26,441 nt of DNA from Aminidesulfovibrio sp040307135 (GCA_040307135.1 JAWRKD010000082.1:1-26441); one strand, 5' to 3'. Counted from the stretch's first letter, positions 8,825 through 16,213 are shown. Notes: generated by a model from the letters alone, not told the origin. Translations and numbers: made by a program.

Positions 8825-10015
8825 ATGCGCACGGCCGAAATCGTCATTTGCGGGGCCGGGATCGTGGGCCTGACCCTGGCCCGGGAACTTGTGCGGCGCG
8901 GGCATTCGGACATCCTGATCCTGGACAAGGAGCCGGAGCCGGGCCGCCACGCCTCGGGCCGCAACAGCGGCGTGCTCCACGCCGGCATCTACTACGCCCC
9001 GGGCAGCCTGCGCGCCCGCTCCTGCCTGGAGGGAAACCGGCGCATGCAGGAGTATTGCCGCGAACACGGCCTGCCCCTGGTGAACAACGGCAAGGTCATC
9101 GTGGCCCGCGACGAGTCCGAGCTGCCCGGCCTGCGCACCCTGTTCGAACGCGCGCAGCAGAACGGGGCCGACGTGGCCCTCATCGACGAGCGGCAGCTCG
9201 CGGAGATCGAGCCCCTGGCCCGAACCGCGGGCCAGGCCCTGCTCTCCCGGCTCACCTCAGTGGTGGACCCCAAGGCCGTGCTGGCCTGCCTGCGCCGGGA
9301 GCTGGCGGACTCGGGCAAGGTCTCCTTCCTGTTCATGGCCCGCTTCCAGGGCCGCCCCGGACCGCGCCTGGTGCAGACCACGGCGGGCCGCGTGGGCTAC
9401 GGCTCCTTCGTCAACGCCGCGGGCGCCCATGCCGACACGGTGGCCCACGCCTACGGCCTGGGCCGCGACTACCGGCTCGTGCCCTTCAAGGGCGTGTACC
9501 GCAAGCTCCAGGGACCGCGCGCGGACCTGGTGCGCGGCAGCATCTATCCTGTGCCCGACCCGCGCAACCCCTTCCTGGGCGTGCACTTCACCCGCGGCGT
9601 GCACGGCGGGGTCTATCTGGGCCCCACGGCCATTCCGGCCTTCGGCCGCGAGAACTACGGCCTGCTCTCGGGCATCGACGCCGAGGCCCCGGCCATCCTC
9701 TGGCGCGACGCCGTGCTCTTCGTGAAGAACCCCAAGTTCCGTTCCGTGGCTCTGGAGGAACCTCGCAAGTACTTCGCCCGCCGTTTCTACCAGGACGCCC
9801 GCAAGCTGGTGCATGAGCTGGAGCCCGCGGACCTGGCGCCAACGGCCAAGGCCGGAATCCGGCCCCAGCTCATCGACCTGCGCACGCACGAGCTGGTCAT
9901 GGACTTCATCCTGGAGAAGGACCGGGAAAGTCTGCACGTGCTCAACTCCATCTCCCCGGCCTTCACCAGCTCGCTGGCCTTTGCGGCCATGCTGGCCGAC
10001 AGCATGAAGGCATAA
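8825..10015 (+). CDS. lhgO: L-2-hydroxyglutarate oxidase/dehydrogenase (FAD-dependent, LhgO family)
   Basis: 396 aa, the family's normal length. GAGIVG (residues 10-15) is the FAD-binding dinucleotide turn, followed by an acidic strand end (LILDKE). The stretch GRHASGRNSGVLHAGIYYAP is a signature of LhgO and closely related DAO-type oxidases. The enzyme oxidises L-2-hydroxyglutarate, a side product of malate or lactate dehydrogenase, to 2-oxoglutarate and passes electrons to FAD and usually the quinone pool, so it is thought of as metabolite repair. The start lies one base after the stop of the DUF296 gene and has only a weak ribosome site (CAGGGA), consistent with coupling. It is the last gene of the plus-strand operon. 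A related glycerol-3-phosphate dehydrogenase-like oxidase is the main alternative. Confidence 0.87.
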   Translation: MRTAEIVICGAGIVGLTLARELVRRGHSDILILDKEPEPGRHASGRNSGVLHAGIYYAPGSLRARSCLEGNRRMQEYCREHGLPLVNNGKVIVARDESELPGLRTLFERAQQNGADVALIDERQLAEIEPLARTAGQALLSRLTSVVDPKAVLACLRRELADSGKVSFLFMARFQGRPGPRLVQTTAGRVGYGSFVNAAGAHADTVAHAYGLGRDYRLVPFKGVYRKLQGPRADLVRGSIYPVPDPRNPFLGVHFTRGVHGGVYLGPTAIPAFGRENYGLLSGIDAEAPAILWRDAVLFVKNPKFRSVALEEPRKYFARRFYQDARKLVHELEPADLAPTAKAGIRPQLIDLRTHELVMDFILEKDRESLHVLNSISPAFTSSLAFAAMLADSMKA

Positions 10016-10038
10016 CCCCGCCTGGATTCGCCAGGACT

Positions 10039-10067
10039 TTGACCCGGACGCTTTTGTCGTGTATGCC
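10039..10067 (+). promoter_or_regulatory. Possible promoter for the nitronate monooxygenase gene
   Basis: TTGACC (10039-10044) and TATGCC (10062-10067) are 17 bases apart in the 90-base gap after lhgO. The -35 is good and the -10 matches at only three positions. A consensus-like AGGAGG (10096-10101) lies four bases before the ATG. The break in gene spacing also argues for a separate transcript. Confidence 0.35.
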
Positions 10068-10105
10068 CCGGCCTGCAGCGGGTCTCTCGGCCCGCAGGAG
10101 GATCC

Positions 10106-11212
10106 ATGAAACTGTTTGAATCCCTGAAAGACTTTCCCTCGCTCAAGATCGGCGACCTCACGGCCCGCATCCCCATCATCCAGGGCGGCATGGGCGTGGG
10201 CGTCTCGCTCTCGGGCCTGGCCTCGGCCGTGGCCAACGAGGGCGGCGTGGGCGTCATCTCCGCGGCCATGATCGGCAACGCCGAGCCGGACATCGCCAAG
10301 GACCCCGCAGGCGCGCACATCCGCGCCCTGCAGCGCGAAATCCGCAAGGCCCGCGAACTGACCAAGGGCGTGCTGGGCGTGAACGTCATGGTGGCCCTGT
10401 CCAACTTCGCGGACATGGTCAGCACCTCCATCCGCGAAGGCATCGACGTGCTCTTCTGCGGCGCGGGCCTGCCCCTGGACCTGCCCAAGTACCTCACCGA
10501 GGGAGCCAAGACCAAGCTCGTGCCCATCATCTCCTCGGGCCGGGCCGCGGCCGTGCTCTGCAAGAAGTGGCTTTCGCGCTTCAACGTGCTGCCCGACGCC
10601 TTCGTGGTGGAAGGCCCCAAGGCGGGCGGCCACCTGGGCTTCAAGCCCGAGCAGGTGGACAATCCGGCCTTCTCCCTGGAGAACATCGTGCCCGAGGTCA
10701 TCGAGGCCGTGAAGCCCTTTGAGGATGCCATGGGCAAGCGCATCCCCACCATCGCCGCGGGCGGGGTCTATACCGGCGAGGACATCTGCCGCCTCCTGGG
10801 CCTGGGCGCGGCCGGGGTCCAGATGGGCACGCGCTTCGTGGCCACGGTGGAATGCGACGCGGATGAGGAGTTCAAGCAGGCCTACGTGCGGGCCAAGAAA
10901 GAGGACATCGTCATCATCCAGAGCCCGGTGGGCATGCCGGGTCGGGCCGTGAAGGGCCCGTTCCTGGAGGACGTGGCCCAGGGGCATCGCAGGCCCAAGG
11001 CCTGCGCCTACAAGTGCATCGTGACCTGCGATCACACCAAGAGCCCCTACTGCATCGCCCAGGCCCTGGTGAACGCCATGAAGGGCAAGCTCAAGCACGG
11101 CTTCGCCTTTGCCGGAGCCAACGCCTGGCGCGTGGACTCCATCGTCACGGTGCGCGACCTGGTGAGCCAGCTGCGCGACGAGTTCCTGCGCTTCTGCGGC
11201 AAGAAAGACTAG
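10106..11212 (+). CDS. Nitronate monooxygenase / 2-nitropropane dioxygenase family FMN protein
   Basis: 368 aa TIM-barrel flavoprotein. Visible family segments are PIIQGGMGVGVSLSGLASA near the N-terminus, the GLGVIS-like VGVIS, GVNVMVALSNF, FCGAGLP, EGPKAGGHLGF (candidate catalytic His176), AAGGVYTGED and GVQMGTRFVAT, the last two binding the FMN phosphate. The enzyme class oxidises alkyl nitronates such as propionate-3-nitronate, but the same fold includes FabK enoyl-ACP reductases. The C-terminal extension with ACAYKCIVTCDHTKSPYC holds several cysteines, as seen in clostridial and deltaproteobacterial members, and could bind metal or a cluster. This is inferred from spacing only. The gene appears monocistronic, between its own possible promoter and a strong terminator. 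Substrate is uncertain. Confidence 0.87.
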   Translation: MKLFESLKDFPSLKIGDLTARIPIIQGGMGVGVSLSGLASAVANEGGVGVISAAMIGNAEPDIAKDPAGAHIRALQREIRKARELTKGVLGVNVMVALSNFADMVSTSIREGIDVLFCGAGLPLDLPKYLTEGAKTKLVPIISSGRAAAVLCKKWLSRFNVLPDAFVVEGPKAGGHLGFKPEQVDNPAFSLENIVPEVIEAVKPFEDAMGKRIPTIAAGGVYTGEDICRLLGLGAAGVQMGTRFVATVECDADEEFKQAYVRAKKEDIVIIQSPVGMPGRAVKGPFLEDVAQGHRRPKACAYKCIVTCDHTKSPYCIAQALVNAMKGKLKHGFAFAGANAWRVDSIVTVRDLVSQLRDEFLRFCGKKD

Positions 11213-11236
11213 CTGGATTTGCCGGACGGAAACGAG

Positions 11237-11267
11237 AGAGGGGGCCTTGCGGCCCCCTCTTTTTTTT
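11237..11267 (+). terminator. Strong intrinsic terminator of the nitronate monooxygenase gene
   Basis: GAGGGGGCC (11238-11246) pairs perfectly with GGCCCCCTC (11251-11259) around a TTGC loop, with an extra A-T pair outside. A run of eight T (11260-11267) follows on the plus strand. It lies between two convergent genes; on the minus strand the trailing sequence is not U-rich, so it probably acts mainly on the plus-strand transcript. Confidence 0.9.
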
Positions 11268-11271
11268 GCGG

Positions 11272-11781
11272 CTACAGCTCGAAGCGTTTGGCGGAGATGA
11301 TCGTGATGGGGTCCACGGGCACGTCGGCGTGGAAGCCCGCGGTCTTGGTCTTGACCTTGGCGATCTTCTCCACGGCCTCCATGCCCTCGGCCACCTTGCC
11401 GAACACGCAGTAGCCGAAGCCGTCCGCCGTGTCGTCGCGGTGGTCCAGGAAGTGGTTGTCGGCCACGTTGATGAAGAACTGGGCCGTGGCGCTGTGGGGG
11501 TCCGGGGTGCGGGCCATGGCGATGGTGCCGACGACGTTGGGCGTGTCGGTCCGGGCCTCGTTCTTCACCGGCGCGTTGGTCTTCTTCTCGCGCATCATCA
11601 TGTCCATGCCGCCGCCCTGGATCATGAAGCCCTTGATCACGCGGTGGAAGATGAGGCCGTCGTAGAACTCGGCGTCCACGTACTTGAGGAAGTTGGCCAC
11701 GGTTTCCGGGGCCTTGTCGGGCCAGAGTTCGATCAGGATCTCGCCCATCGGCGTCTCCAGCAGGACCATGGGATTGCTCAT
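11272..11781 (-). CDS. Cyclophilin-type peptidyl-prolyl cis-trans isomerase, cytoplasmic
   Basis: 169 aa, a single cyclophilin domain with FHRVIKGFMIQGG (R47 is the expected catalytic Arg), TAQFFIN (around 99-105) and FGKVAEGME. There is no signal peptide, so it acts in the cytoplasm, speeding proline isomerisation during protein folding; it is closest in type to PpiB. A GTG one codon upstream is in frame, but the ATG is better placed behind GGAG (five bases), so I use the ATG. The ATG overlaps the stop of the xerC gene by one base (TGATG), making it the last gene of the minus-strand operon. A methionine-rich stretch GGGMDMMMREK follows the active-site strand; such short inserts are common in bacterial cyclophilins. 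Confidence 0.92.
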   Translation of the reverse strand: MSNPMVLLETPMGEILIELWPDKAPETVANFLKYVDAEFYDGLIFHRVIKGFMIQGGGMDMMMREKKTNAPVKNEARTDTPNVVGTIAMARTPDPHSATAQFFINVADNHFLDHRDDTADGFGYCVFGKVAEGMEAVEKIAKVKTKTAGFHADVPVDPITIISAKRFEL

Positions 11782-12740
11782 CACTTCTCCTTTTTCTCGG
11801 GTTCCTTTCCATCCTTGGAGGCCCGGGGATGGGCCTTGTCATACACGTTCATGATCTGTTGCAGGTTGAGGTGCGTGTAGCGCTGCGTGGTGCTGATGCG
11901 CTCATGCCCCAGAAGCTCCTGGATGTCACGCAGATCCGCGCCGGCCTCGAGCATGTGGGTGGCGAAGCTGTGGCGCAGCATGTGCGGATGCACGTGCTGG
12001 GGCAGCCCGGCCAGCCGGGCCAGGCGGTCCACGATGCGCGCGGCCTGCCGCCGGTTGAGGCGCGCGCCCCTGCTGCCCAGGAACAGGGCCTTTTCCAGGG
12101 GATCCTCCACGAAGGCGTGGCGCTGGGCCAGGTAGCGGTCCAGCCGGGCCCGGGCCGCATCCGAGAGCGGGGCCAGGCGCTGCTTGGAGCCCTTGCCCGT
12201 GACCCGGACCACGCCCGAGGAGGTGTCCAGGTCGTGCACGTTGAGCCCCACGGCCTCGGAAACGCGCAGGCCCGAGCCGTACAGGAGCTCGGCCAGGGCC
12301 AGGTCGCGCAGGCCTTCGGGATCGGGCGGCAGATGGGCCTCCATGAGACCGATGGCTTGGTCCACGTTGAGGGCCCGGGGGTGGCGCTTCTCCTGTTTGG
12401 GATTGGAGAGCCCCTGCACCGGGTTGGCGTCCACCAGCCGCTGGCGCAACAGGAAGCGGAAAAAGCTTCTGAGGGCCGAGAGCTTGCGGGCCATGCTGCT
12501 CTTCTTCAGCCCGCGGCGGTGCAGCTCGGCCAAGAAGCCGCGCACGTGGTCGCGGGTCACGCCGCCGGGATCCTCCAGGCTCGCGCCGCGCGCGGCCAAG
12601 TGCTCGGAAAACAGGCGCAGGTCGTTCTCGTAGGCCGCCAGCGTGGCCCCGGAAAAGCCCTTCTCGGCCGCCAGGTGGGCCAGGAAGCCGCGGCAGAGCT
12701 CGGCCAGGGGCGGACTAGCGTTCCCTCTGGTCGAGGACAT
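11781..12740 (-). CDS. xerC: Tyrosine recombinase XerC/XerD
   Basis: 319 aa with an N-terminal SAM-like core-binding domain (LAELCRGFLAHL to about residue 110) and a C-terminal catalytic domain. All active-site residues are visible: R159 in SGLRVSE, K183 in TGKGSKQR, H253 and R256 in HMLRHSFATHML, H279 in LGHERIS and the nucleophile Y288 in TQRYTHL. The length and the lack of an extra DNA-binding arm fit chromosome-dimer-resolving XerC/XerD rather than a phage integrase. XerC versus XerD cannot be firmly separated by eye. The start overlaps the end of the GGDEF gene by 26 bases, with weak AAGAG upstream. The C-terminal tail is Lys/Glu-rich (GKEPEKKEK). Its placement behind a signalling module in the same operon is a chromosomal housekeeping arrangement, with no sign of a mobile element. 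Confidence 0.9.
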   Translation of the reverse strand: MSSTRGNASPPLAELCRGFLAHLAAEKGFSGATLAAYENDLRLFSEHLAARGASLEDPGGVTRDHVRGFLAELHRRGLKKSSMARKLSALRSFFRFLLRQRLVDANPVQGLSNPKQEKRHPRALNVDQAIGLMEAHLPPDPEGLRDLALAELLYGSGLRVSEAVGLNVHDLDTSSGVVRVTGKGSKQRLAPLSDAARARLDRYLAQRHAFVEDPLEKALFLGSRGARLNRRQAARIVDRLARLAGLPQHVHPHMLRHSFATHMLEAGADLRDIQELLGHERISTTQRYTHLNLQQIMNVYDKAHPRASKDGKEPEKKEK

Positions 12741-13668
12741 AACAGCTCTTGGGGTTTTCCTTGGCCTTCTTCTTGAGGCCCATGGCGATGCTGGCGGCCT
12801 CGCCCGCGTGGCTCAGGCGGCGGGCGCCCGTGCTGAAGACCACGGCGATGGACACGGCCATGAGCGGGAAGGTGCGGGTCACGCCCTGGCGGTCCACCGA
12901 GACGATGGACTCCCGGGCGCGGTCGTCGGCGTCGTAGAAGTGCGGCACGATGGAGTCGAAGGTCTGGACCACCCGGCGGCAGGCCTCCTCCACCAGGTCC
13001 GGCGGCATGATGAACACGAAGTCGTCGCCGCCCACGTGGCCCACGAAGGAGCGCACCCCGGCAAAGGCCCGGATGGTGTTCACGATGACCCGGGCGGTCA
13101 TCATGAGCACCTCGTCGCCGCGGGAGAAGCCGTACTTGTCGTTGAAGCTCTTGAAGTAGTCCAGGTCGCAGTAGGCCAGGGCGAAGTCCTCTTCGCGGTC
13201 GATGCACTGCTGGATGCGCTGGATGATGGAGGTGTTGCCGGGCAGCTTGCTGAGCGGGTTGGCGTCCAGGGCGCGCATGGCCCGGAGCATGGTCAGATCG
13301 ACCCTGGCCCGCACCTGGGCGGCCGCCAGCGGCCGCACCAGGAAGTCGTCCACCTCCACCTGGTCCCAGTCCCAGGCGTGGCCCATGTCGCCCTCGTCCA
13401 GCACCAGGATCACCGGCAGCTGGCGATAGACGTTCTCGCTCTTGACCAGGGCGGCCACCTCGGCCCCGCTGATGTCCGTGAGCCGGTTGTCCACCACGAG
13501 CAGGTCCGGCGGATCGTTGAACAGGCGCTCGATGGCCGCCCGGCCGCGCTCGAAGACCGTGAAGCGCAGCTGGTCCTCGGGCCAGAGCCCGCCGAGGAGC
13601 CTGGCCAGCTCCGGGTCCGGCGAGAGGAGGAAGGCGTTCTGCCTGCGGGCGAAGGGCGTTTCGGCCAC
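12715..13668 (-). CDS. GGDEF-domain protein with degenerate receiver domain
   Basis: 317 aa from a GTG start with AGGAG eight bases upstream. Residues about 10-125 have receiver-like order (LLVVDNRLTD with D60), but the acidic pair at the end of strand 1 reads SPD (16-18), the Thr/Ser switch is not evident and the conserved Lys is R112 (VRP), so normal phosphorylation is doubtful. The GGDEF domain has CDLDYFKSFND (D168 metal site), GFSRGDEVL and the signature GGDDF (213-217). The Asn and Asp expected to contact guanine are kept, arguing for c-di-GMP rather than cGAMP synthesis. The RxxD inhibitory site is absent: the positions hold G and S. Probably a diguanylate cyclase, possibly weak because of GGDDF. 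It lies just after the HDOD gene. Confidence 0.85.
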   Translation of the reverse strand: MAETPFARRQNAFLLSPDPELARLLGGLWPEDQLRFTVFERGRAAIERLFNDPPDLLVVDNRLTDISGAEVAALVKSENVYRQLPVILVLDEGDMGHAWDWDQVEVDDFLVRPLAAAQVRARVDLTMLRAMRALDANPLSKLPGNTSIIQRIQQCIDREEDFALAYCDLDYFKSFNDKYGFSRGDEVLMMTARVIVNTIRAFAGVRSFVGHVGGDDFVFIMPPDLVEEACRRVVQTFDSIVPHFYDADDRARESIVSVDRQGVTRTFPLMAVSIAVVFSTGARRLSHAGEAASIAMGLKKKAKENPKSCYVLDQRER

Positions 13669-13678
13669 CGCTGGGCTC

Positions 13679-14518
13679 CTAGGCCATGTCCAGGTCCGAG
13701 ACCTCGGCCAGCTGGCCCGCGAATTCGTCCAGGATGCGGTCCAGGTCCGCGAGCTTGAGGCCCAGCATGTCCAGGGCCTTGCGCGAGAGCAACGCGGCCT
13801 GGTCGTCGCCGCCTGTGCCGTACTCGTAGATGCGCACGATCCAGTCGCCCACGTGCACGGCCGCGGCCGTGTCCGGATAGAGCTGGGCGGTCTCCGGGGA
13901 ATGGTGGTGGCTCATGCCCTCGCGGATGTTGCCGGGCAGGTTCCAGTGCCGGGCCAGCCAGGCGTTGATGCGGTCGTGGCCGAAGCCCATGACCGCGCGC
14001 TCGGCCTCGAACCAGCGCAGGTCCTGTTCGCGCACGGCCTGGGACACGGACTCGTGCAGCTCTGGCATCTGCACCGCGGCCACCACCTTGCCCAGGTCGT
14101 GCAGGAGCCCGGCCACGGAATATTCCTCGGGGTCGGGCAGGCCCGCGGCGCGGGCCACCACGTTGGCGGCCAGGGCGCAGCCCAGGCTGTGCTCCCAAAG
14201 GCCTTCCATGGCCTTGACCATCATGTCGAAGACCGAGGTGGAGATGATGATGCCGCGCACCACGTTGAAGCCGAGCAGGACCAGGGCGTGCTGCACCGTG
14301 CCGATGCGGCCCGGGAAGCCATAGACCGGCGAATTGACCATCTTGAGGACCTTGGCCGACAGGACCTGGTCCCGGGAGATGATCTTGGCGATCTCGTCGG
14401 TGTTGGCGTTGGGGTCCTGCACCAGGCGGCTCACCTCGTCCAGGACCTTGGGCAGGGTGGGCAGATCCTTGATGGACAGGATCTGGCCCTTGACCGAAGT
14501 CTTGAGATCCTCATCCAT
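13679..14518 (-). CDS. HDOD-domain signalling protein
   Basis: 279 aa. The HDOD core starts at LPTLPKVLDEVSRLVQDP and continues through IAKIISRDQVLSAKVLKMVNS and the typical VQHALVLLGFNVVRGI. HDOD proteins are HD-related but usually catalytically dead regulators. This one keeps HD-like residues: WEHS (H110), GLLHDLGK (H140-D141), GFGHD and HHHSPE. It could therefore bind metal or act as a phosphohydrolase. No receiver or output domain is present. The ATG follows the stop of the 115-aa gene by one base (TAGGATG). The product is cytoplasmic. With the GGDEF gene ten bases downstream it probably forms part of a signalling module, perhaps involving c-di-GMP, but the partner is not shown by sequence. 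Confidence 0.87.
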   Translation of the reverse strand: MDEDLKTSVKGQILSIKDLPTLPKVLDEVSRLVQDPNANTDEIAKIISRDQVLSAKVLKMVNSPVYGFPGRIGTVQHALVLLGFNVVRGIIISTSVFDMMVKAMEGLWEHSLGCALAANVVARAAGLPDPEEYSVAGLLHDLGKVVAAVQMPELHESVSQAVREQDLRWFEAERAVMGFGHDRINAWLARHWNLPGNIREGMSHHHSPETAQLYPDTAAAVHVGDWIVRIYEYGTGGDDQAALLSRKALDMLGLKLADLDRILDEFAGQLAEVSDLDMA

Positions 14519-14519
14519 C

Positions 14520-14867
14520 CTATTTGCCCTCGGCCGCGGCCCGGGCCGCCTGCTCGGCGGCCTTGATCCGCAGGTATTCGTTGAGGAAGCCGCGCACCTC
14601 GTCCTGCCAGGGGTCCCCGGCCAGGCGGCGGAAGAGATGGTCCAGGCGCTCCAGGCGGTGGGCCGCCGAGGTGTCCACCCCGCAGCAGGCCCCCTCCAGG
14701 GGGTTGCCTTCCACGGTGATGCGGTCCACCTCCATGCTGCGCAGCCGGTCCAGGTGGGACTCGGTGAGCTCCATGCCCGGGCCCATGACCACCATGCCGT
14801 TGTCGCGGGTCACGGCCTTGGCCAGCTTCATGCCGGGCTTGGCCAGGGTGAGCGGAATCTTCTGCAT
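14520..14867 (-). CDS. Small conserved-type protein, resembles the N-terminal domain of some HD-GYP proteins
   Basis: 115 aa. The first half (LTLAKPGMKLAKAVTRDNGMVVMGPG followed by LTESHLDRLRSMEVDRITVEG, described here in two pieces) has the PGM-LA-V--DNG---L--G pattern seen ahead of HD-GYP domains in other proteins, but here it stands alone. GACCGVD holds a Cys pair. The C-terminal half is helical and ends Ala/Glu-rich. An upstream ATG at 14885 would add six residues but lies only about five bases from the predicted transcription start and has no ribosome site; the ATG at 14867 follows GGGAG at a normal distance. It is first in the group with the HDOD and GGDEF genes, so a regulatory role with them is plausible. 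Function is unknown. Confidence 0.72.
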   Translation of the reverse strand: MQKIPLTLAKPGMKLAKAVTRDNGMVVMGPGMELTESHLDRLRSMEVDRITVEGNPLEGACCGVDTSAAHRLERLDHLFRRLAGDPWQDEVRGFLNEYLRIKAAEQAARAAAEGK

Positions 14868-14896
14868 TGCGGGCGCTCCCTGCATTGGCTGGCCGG

Positions 14897-14925
14897 ATCA
14901 TATCCTGCCCGGCGCGCAGGCTCAA
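14897..14925 (-). promoter_or_regulatory. Likely sigma70-type promoter for the HDOD/GGDEF/xerC gene group
   Basis: On the minus strand TTGAGC (14925-14920) and TATGAT (14902-14897, five of six matches to the -10) are separated by exactly 17 bases. The predicted start is near 14890, giving a leader of roughly 23 bases before the ATG at 14867. It sits in the 71-base gap after dprA, the only large gap in this gene string. It supports the shorter start of the 115-aa protein. Confidence 0.6.
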
Positions 14926-14938
14926 GGCCGAAAAACAT

Positions 14939-16204
14939 TCAGTTTCCGTAAGCCTCTTCGTCCTCGAACAGCGTGTAGCACATGCCCGGCCACTGCCGCA
15001 CCAGGCTCTTCATCTCCAGCAGGAGCAGGGCGCTGCCCACCTCGGCGCTGGGGCGGTCCAGCTCACGGCAGAGGGTGTCGATGTGGGCCTTGCGGTCGCG
15101 CCGCAGCAGCCCCAGCAGGTCGCGCTCCAGGGGCGGCAGGTCCGCGGGCGGCTCGGGTTCGGGCCGGGGCCTGGGCTTCGGCGCGGCCTTGGCTTTGCCC
15201 TTGCCTGCGGCGCGGGGCACGGGCCGCAGCGGCTCCTCCTGCGGCGGCCGGGCCGGGGGCAGGTCCGGGGCCTGGAAATCGGGCGTTGCGGGCGACAGGT
15301 CCTCCAGGCTTAAGCGCAGGGCGAAACGCAGGGACTCCAGGATGTCCTCGGCCTTGTCCACCAGGCAGGCGCCCTGGCGGATCAGGTCGTTGCAGCCCAC
15401 GAAAGCGGGCTGGCCCAAGGGCCCGGGCACGGCGAAGACCTCGCGGCCCTGCTCCAGGGCCAGGCGGGCGGTGATGAGGCTGCCGCTCTTGCGGGCGGCC
15501 TCGGCCACCACCACGCCCAGGGACAGGCCGCTGATGATGCGGTTGCGCACCGGGAAGTTGCCGGGCCGGGGCGGCGCGCCGGGCGCGAATTCGCTGAGCA
15601 CCAAGCCACGCGCCTCCAGAACCTTGCGCAGGTCGCCGTTCTGCGGCGGGTAGTCCTGGTCCAGCCCCGCGCCGAGCACGGCGATGGAGGAGCCCGGGCC
15701 CGAGAGCCCTCCCAGGTGGGCCTGGCGGTCGATGCCCACGGCCAGGCCCGAGACCACGGTGAGACCAGCGGCCGAAAGCCCGCTGCTGATGCGCTCGGCC
15801 GAGGCCAGGCCCAGGTTGGTGCACTCCCGCGCCCCTACCACGGCCACGGCCGGATTGCGGAGCAGGCCCGCGTCCCCGGCGAAATAGAGAACCACCGGCG
15901 GGTCCGGGATCTGGCGCAGGCTCTCGGGATAGGCCGCGTCGCCCCAGCACAGCCGGTTCAGGCCCAGGCTGCGAGCCGCGCGGAACTCCTCTTCCGCCCC
16001 GGAACGCCAGGCCTCGGCCCGGCAGGCCCGGACCAGGTCCGCCTCGCGAACCAGACCCAGCCTGCGCCAGTTTTCCGCGTCCTGCACCGCGGCGTAGGCC
16101 GAGCCGTAGTGGGTCAAAAGAGGCAGGGCCCGGCGCGGCCCCAGGCCGGGGCAGTGGCGCAGGGCCAGACAGGCGAAGAATTCCTTGTCCGCTGCGGCGT
16201 TCAC
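14939..16204 (-). CDS. dprA: DNA-processing protein DprA (RecA loader for single-stranded DNA)
   Basis: 421 aa from a GTG start nine bases after the lipoprotein gene's stop. The N-terminal SAM-like part opens with ALRHCPGLGPRRALPLL. The Rossmann-type DNA-binding core has VVGARECTNLG (123-132), VSGLAVGIDRQAH (151-163), GAGLDQDYPPQN (178-189), the FPVRNRIISGLSLG segment (217-230) and SGSLITARLALEQGR. A Pro/Lys/Ala-rich linker (about 305-357) leads to a C-terminal winged-helix domain (ERDLLGLLRRDRKAHIDTL). DprA binds incoming single-stranded DNA in natural transformation and loads RecA; many species keep it without known competence. No com genes are visible here. No clear ribosome site precedes the GTG, which suggests coupling to the upstream gene. 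Confidence 0.92.
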   Translation of the reverse strand: MNAAADKEFFACLALRHCPGLGPRRALPLLTHYGSAYAAVQDAENWRRLGLVREADLVRACRAEAWRSGAEEEFRAARSLGLNRLCWGDAAYPESLRQIPDPPVVLYFAGDAGLLRNPAVAVVGARECTNLGLASAERISSGLSAAGLTVVSGLAVGIDRQAHLGGLSGPGSSIAVLGAGLDQDYPPQNGDLRKVLEARGLVLSEFAPGAPPRPGNFPVRNRIISGLSLGVVVAEAARKSGSLITARLALEQGREVFAVPGPLGQPAFVGCNDLIRQGACLVDKAEDILESLRFALRLSLEDLSPATPDFQAPDLPPARPPQEEPLRPVPRAAGKGKAKAAPKPRPRPEPEPPADLPPLERDLLGLLRRDRKAHIDTLCRELDRPSAEVGSALLLLEMKSLVRQWPGMCYTLFEDEEAYGN

Positions 16205-16213
16205 GGGACGGGC

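Noticed and set aside
10021..10035. Small hairpin CCTGG-ATTCG-CCAGG after lhgO as a terminator
   Set aside because: Only five pairs and no T-run follows.
9257..11842. Minus-strand open frame opposite lhgO and nitronate monooxygenase (861 codons)
   Set aside because: It crosses the strong terminator and an intergenic region, overlaps the cyclophilin gene in another frame and has shadow-like composition.
11781..12740. Xer recombinase as a sign of a phage, integron or genomic island
   Set aside because: Standard XerC/XerD length, housekeeping neighbours, no attachment-site repeats, no tRNA and no cargo genes.
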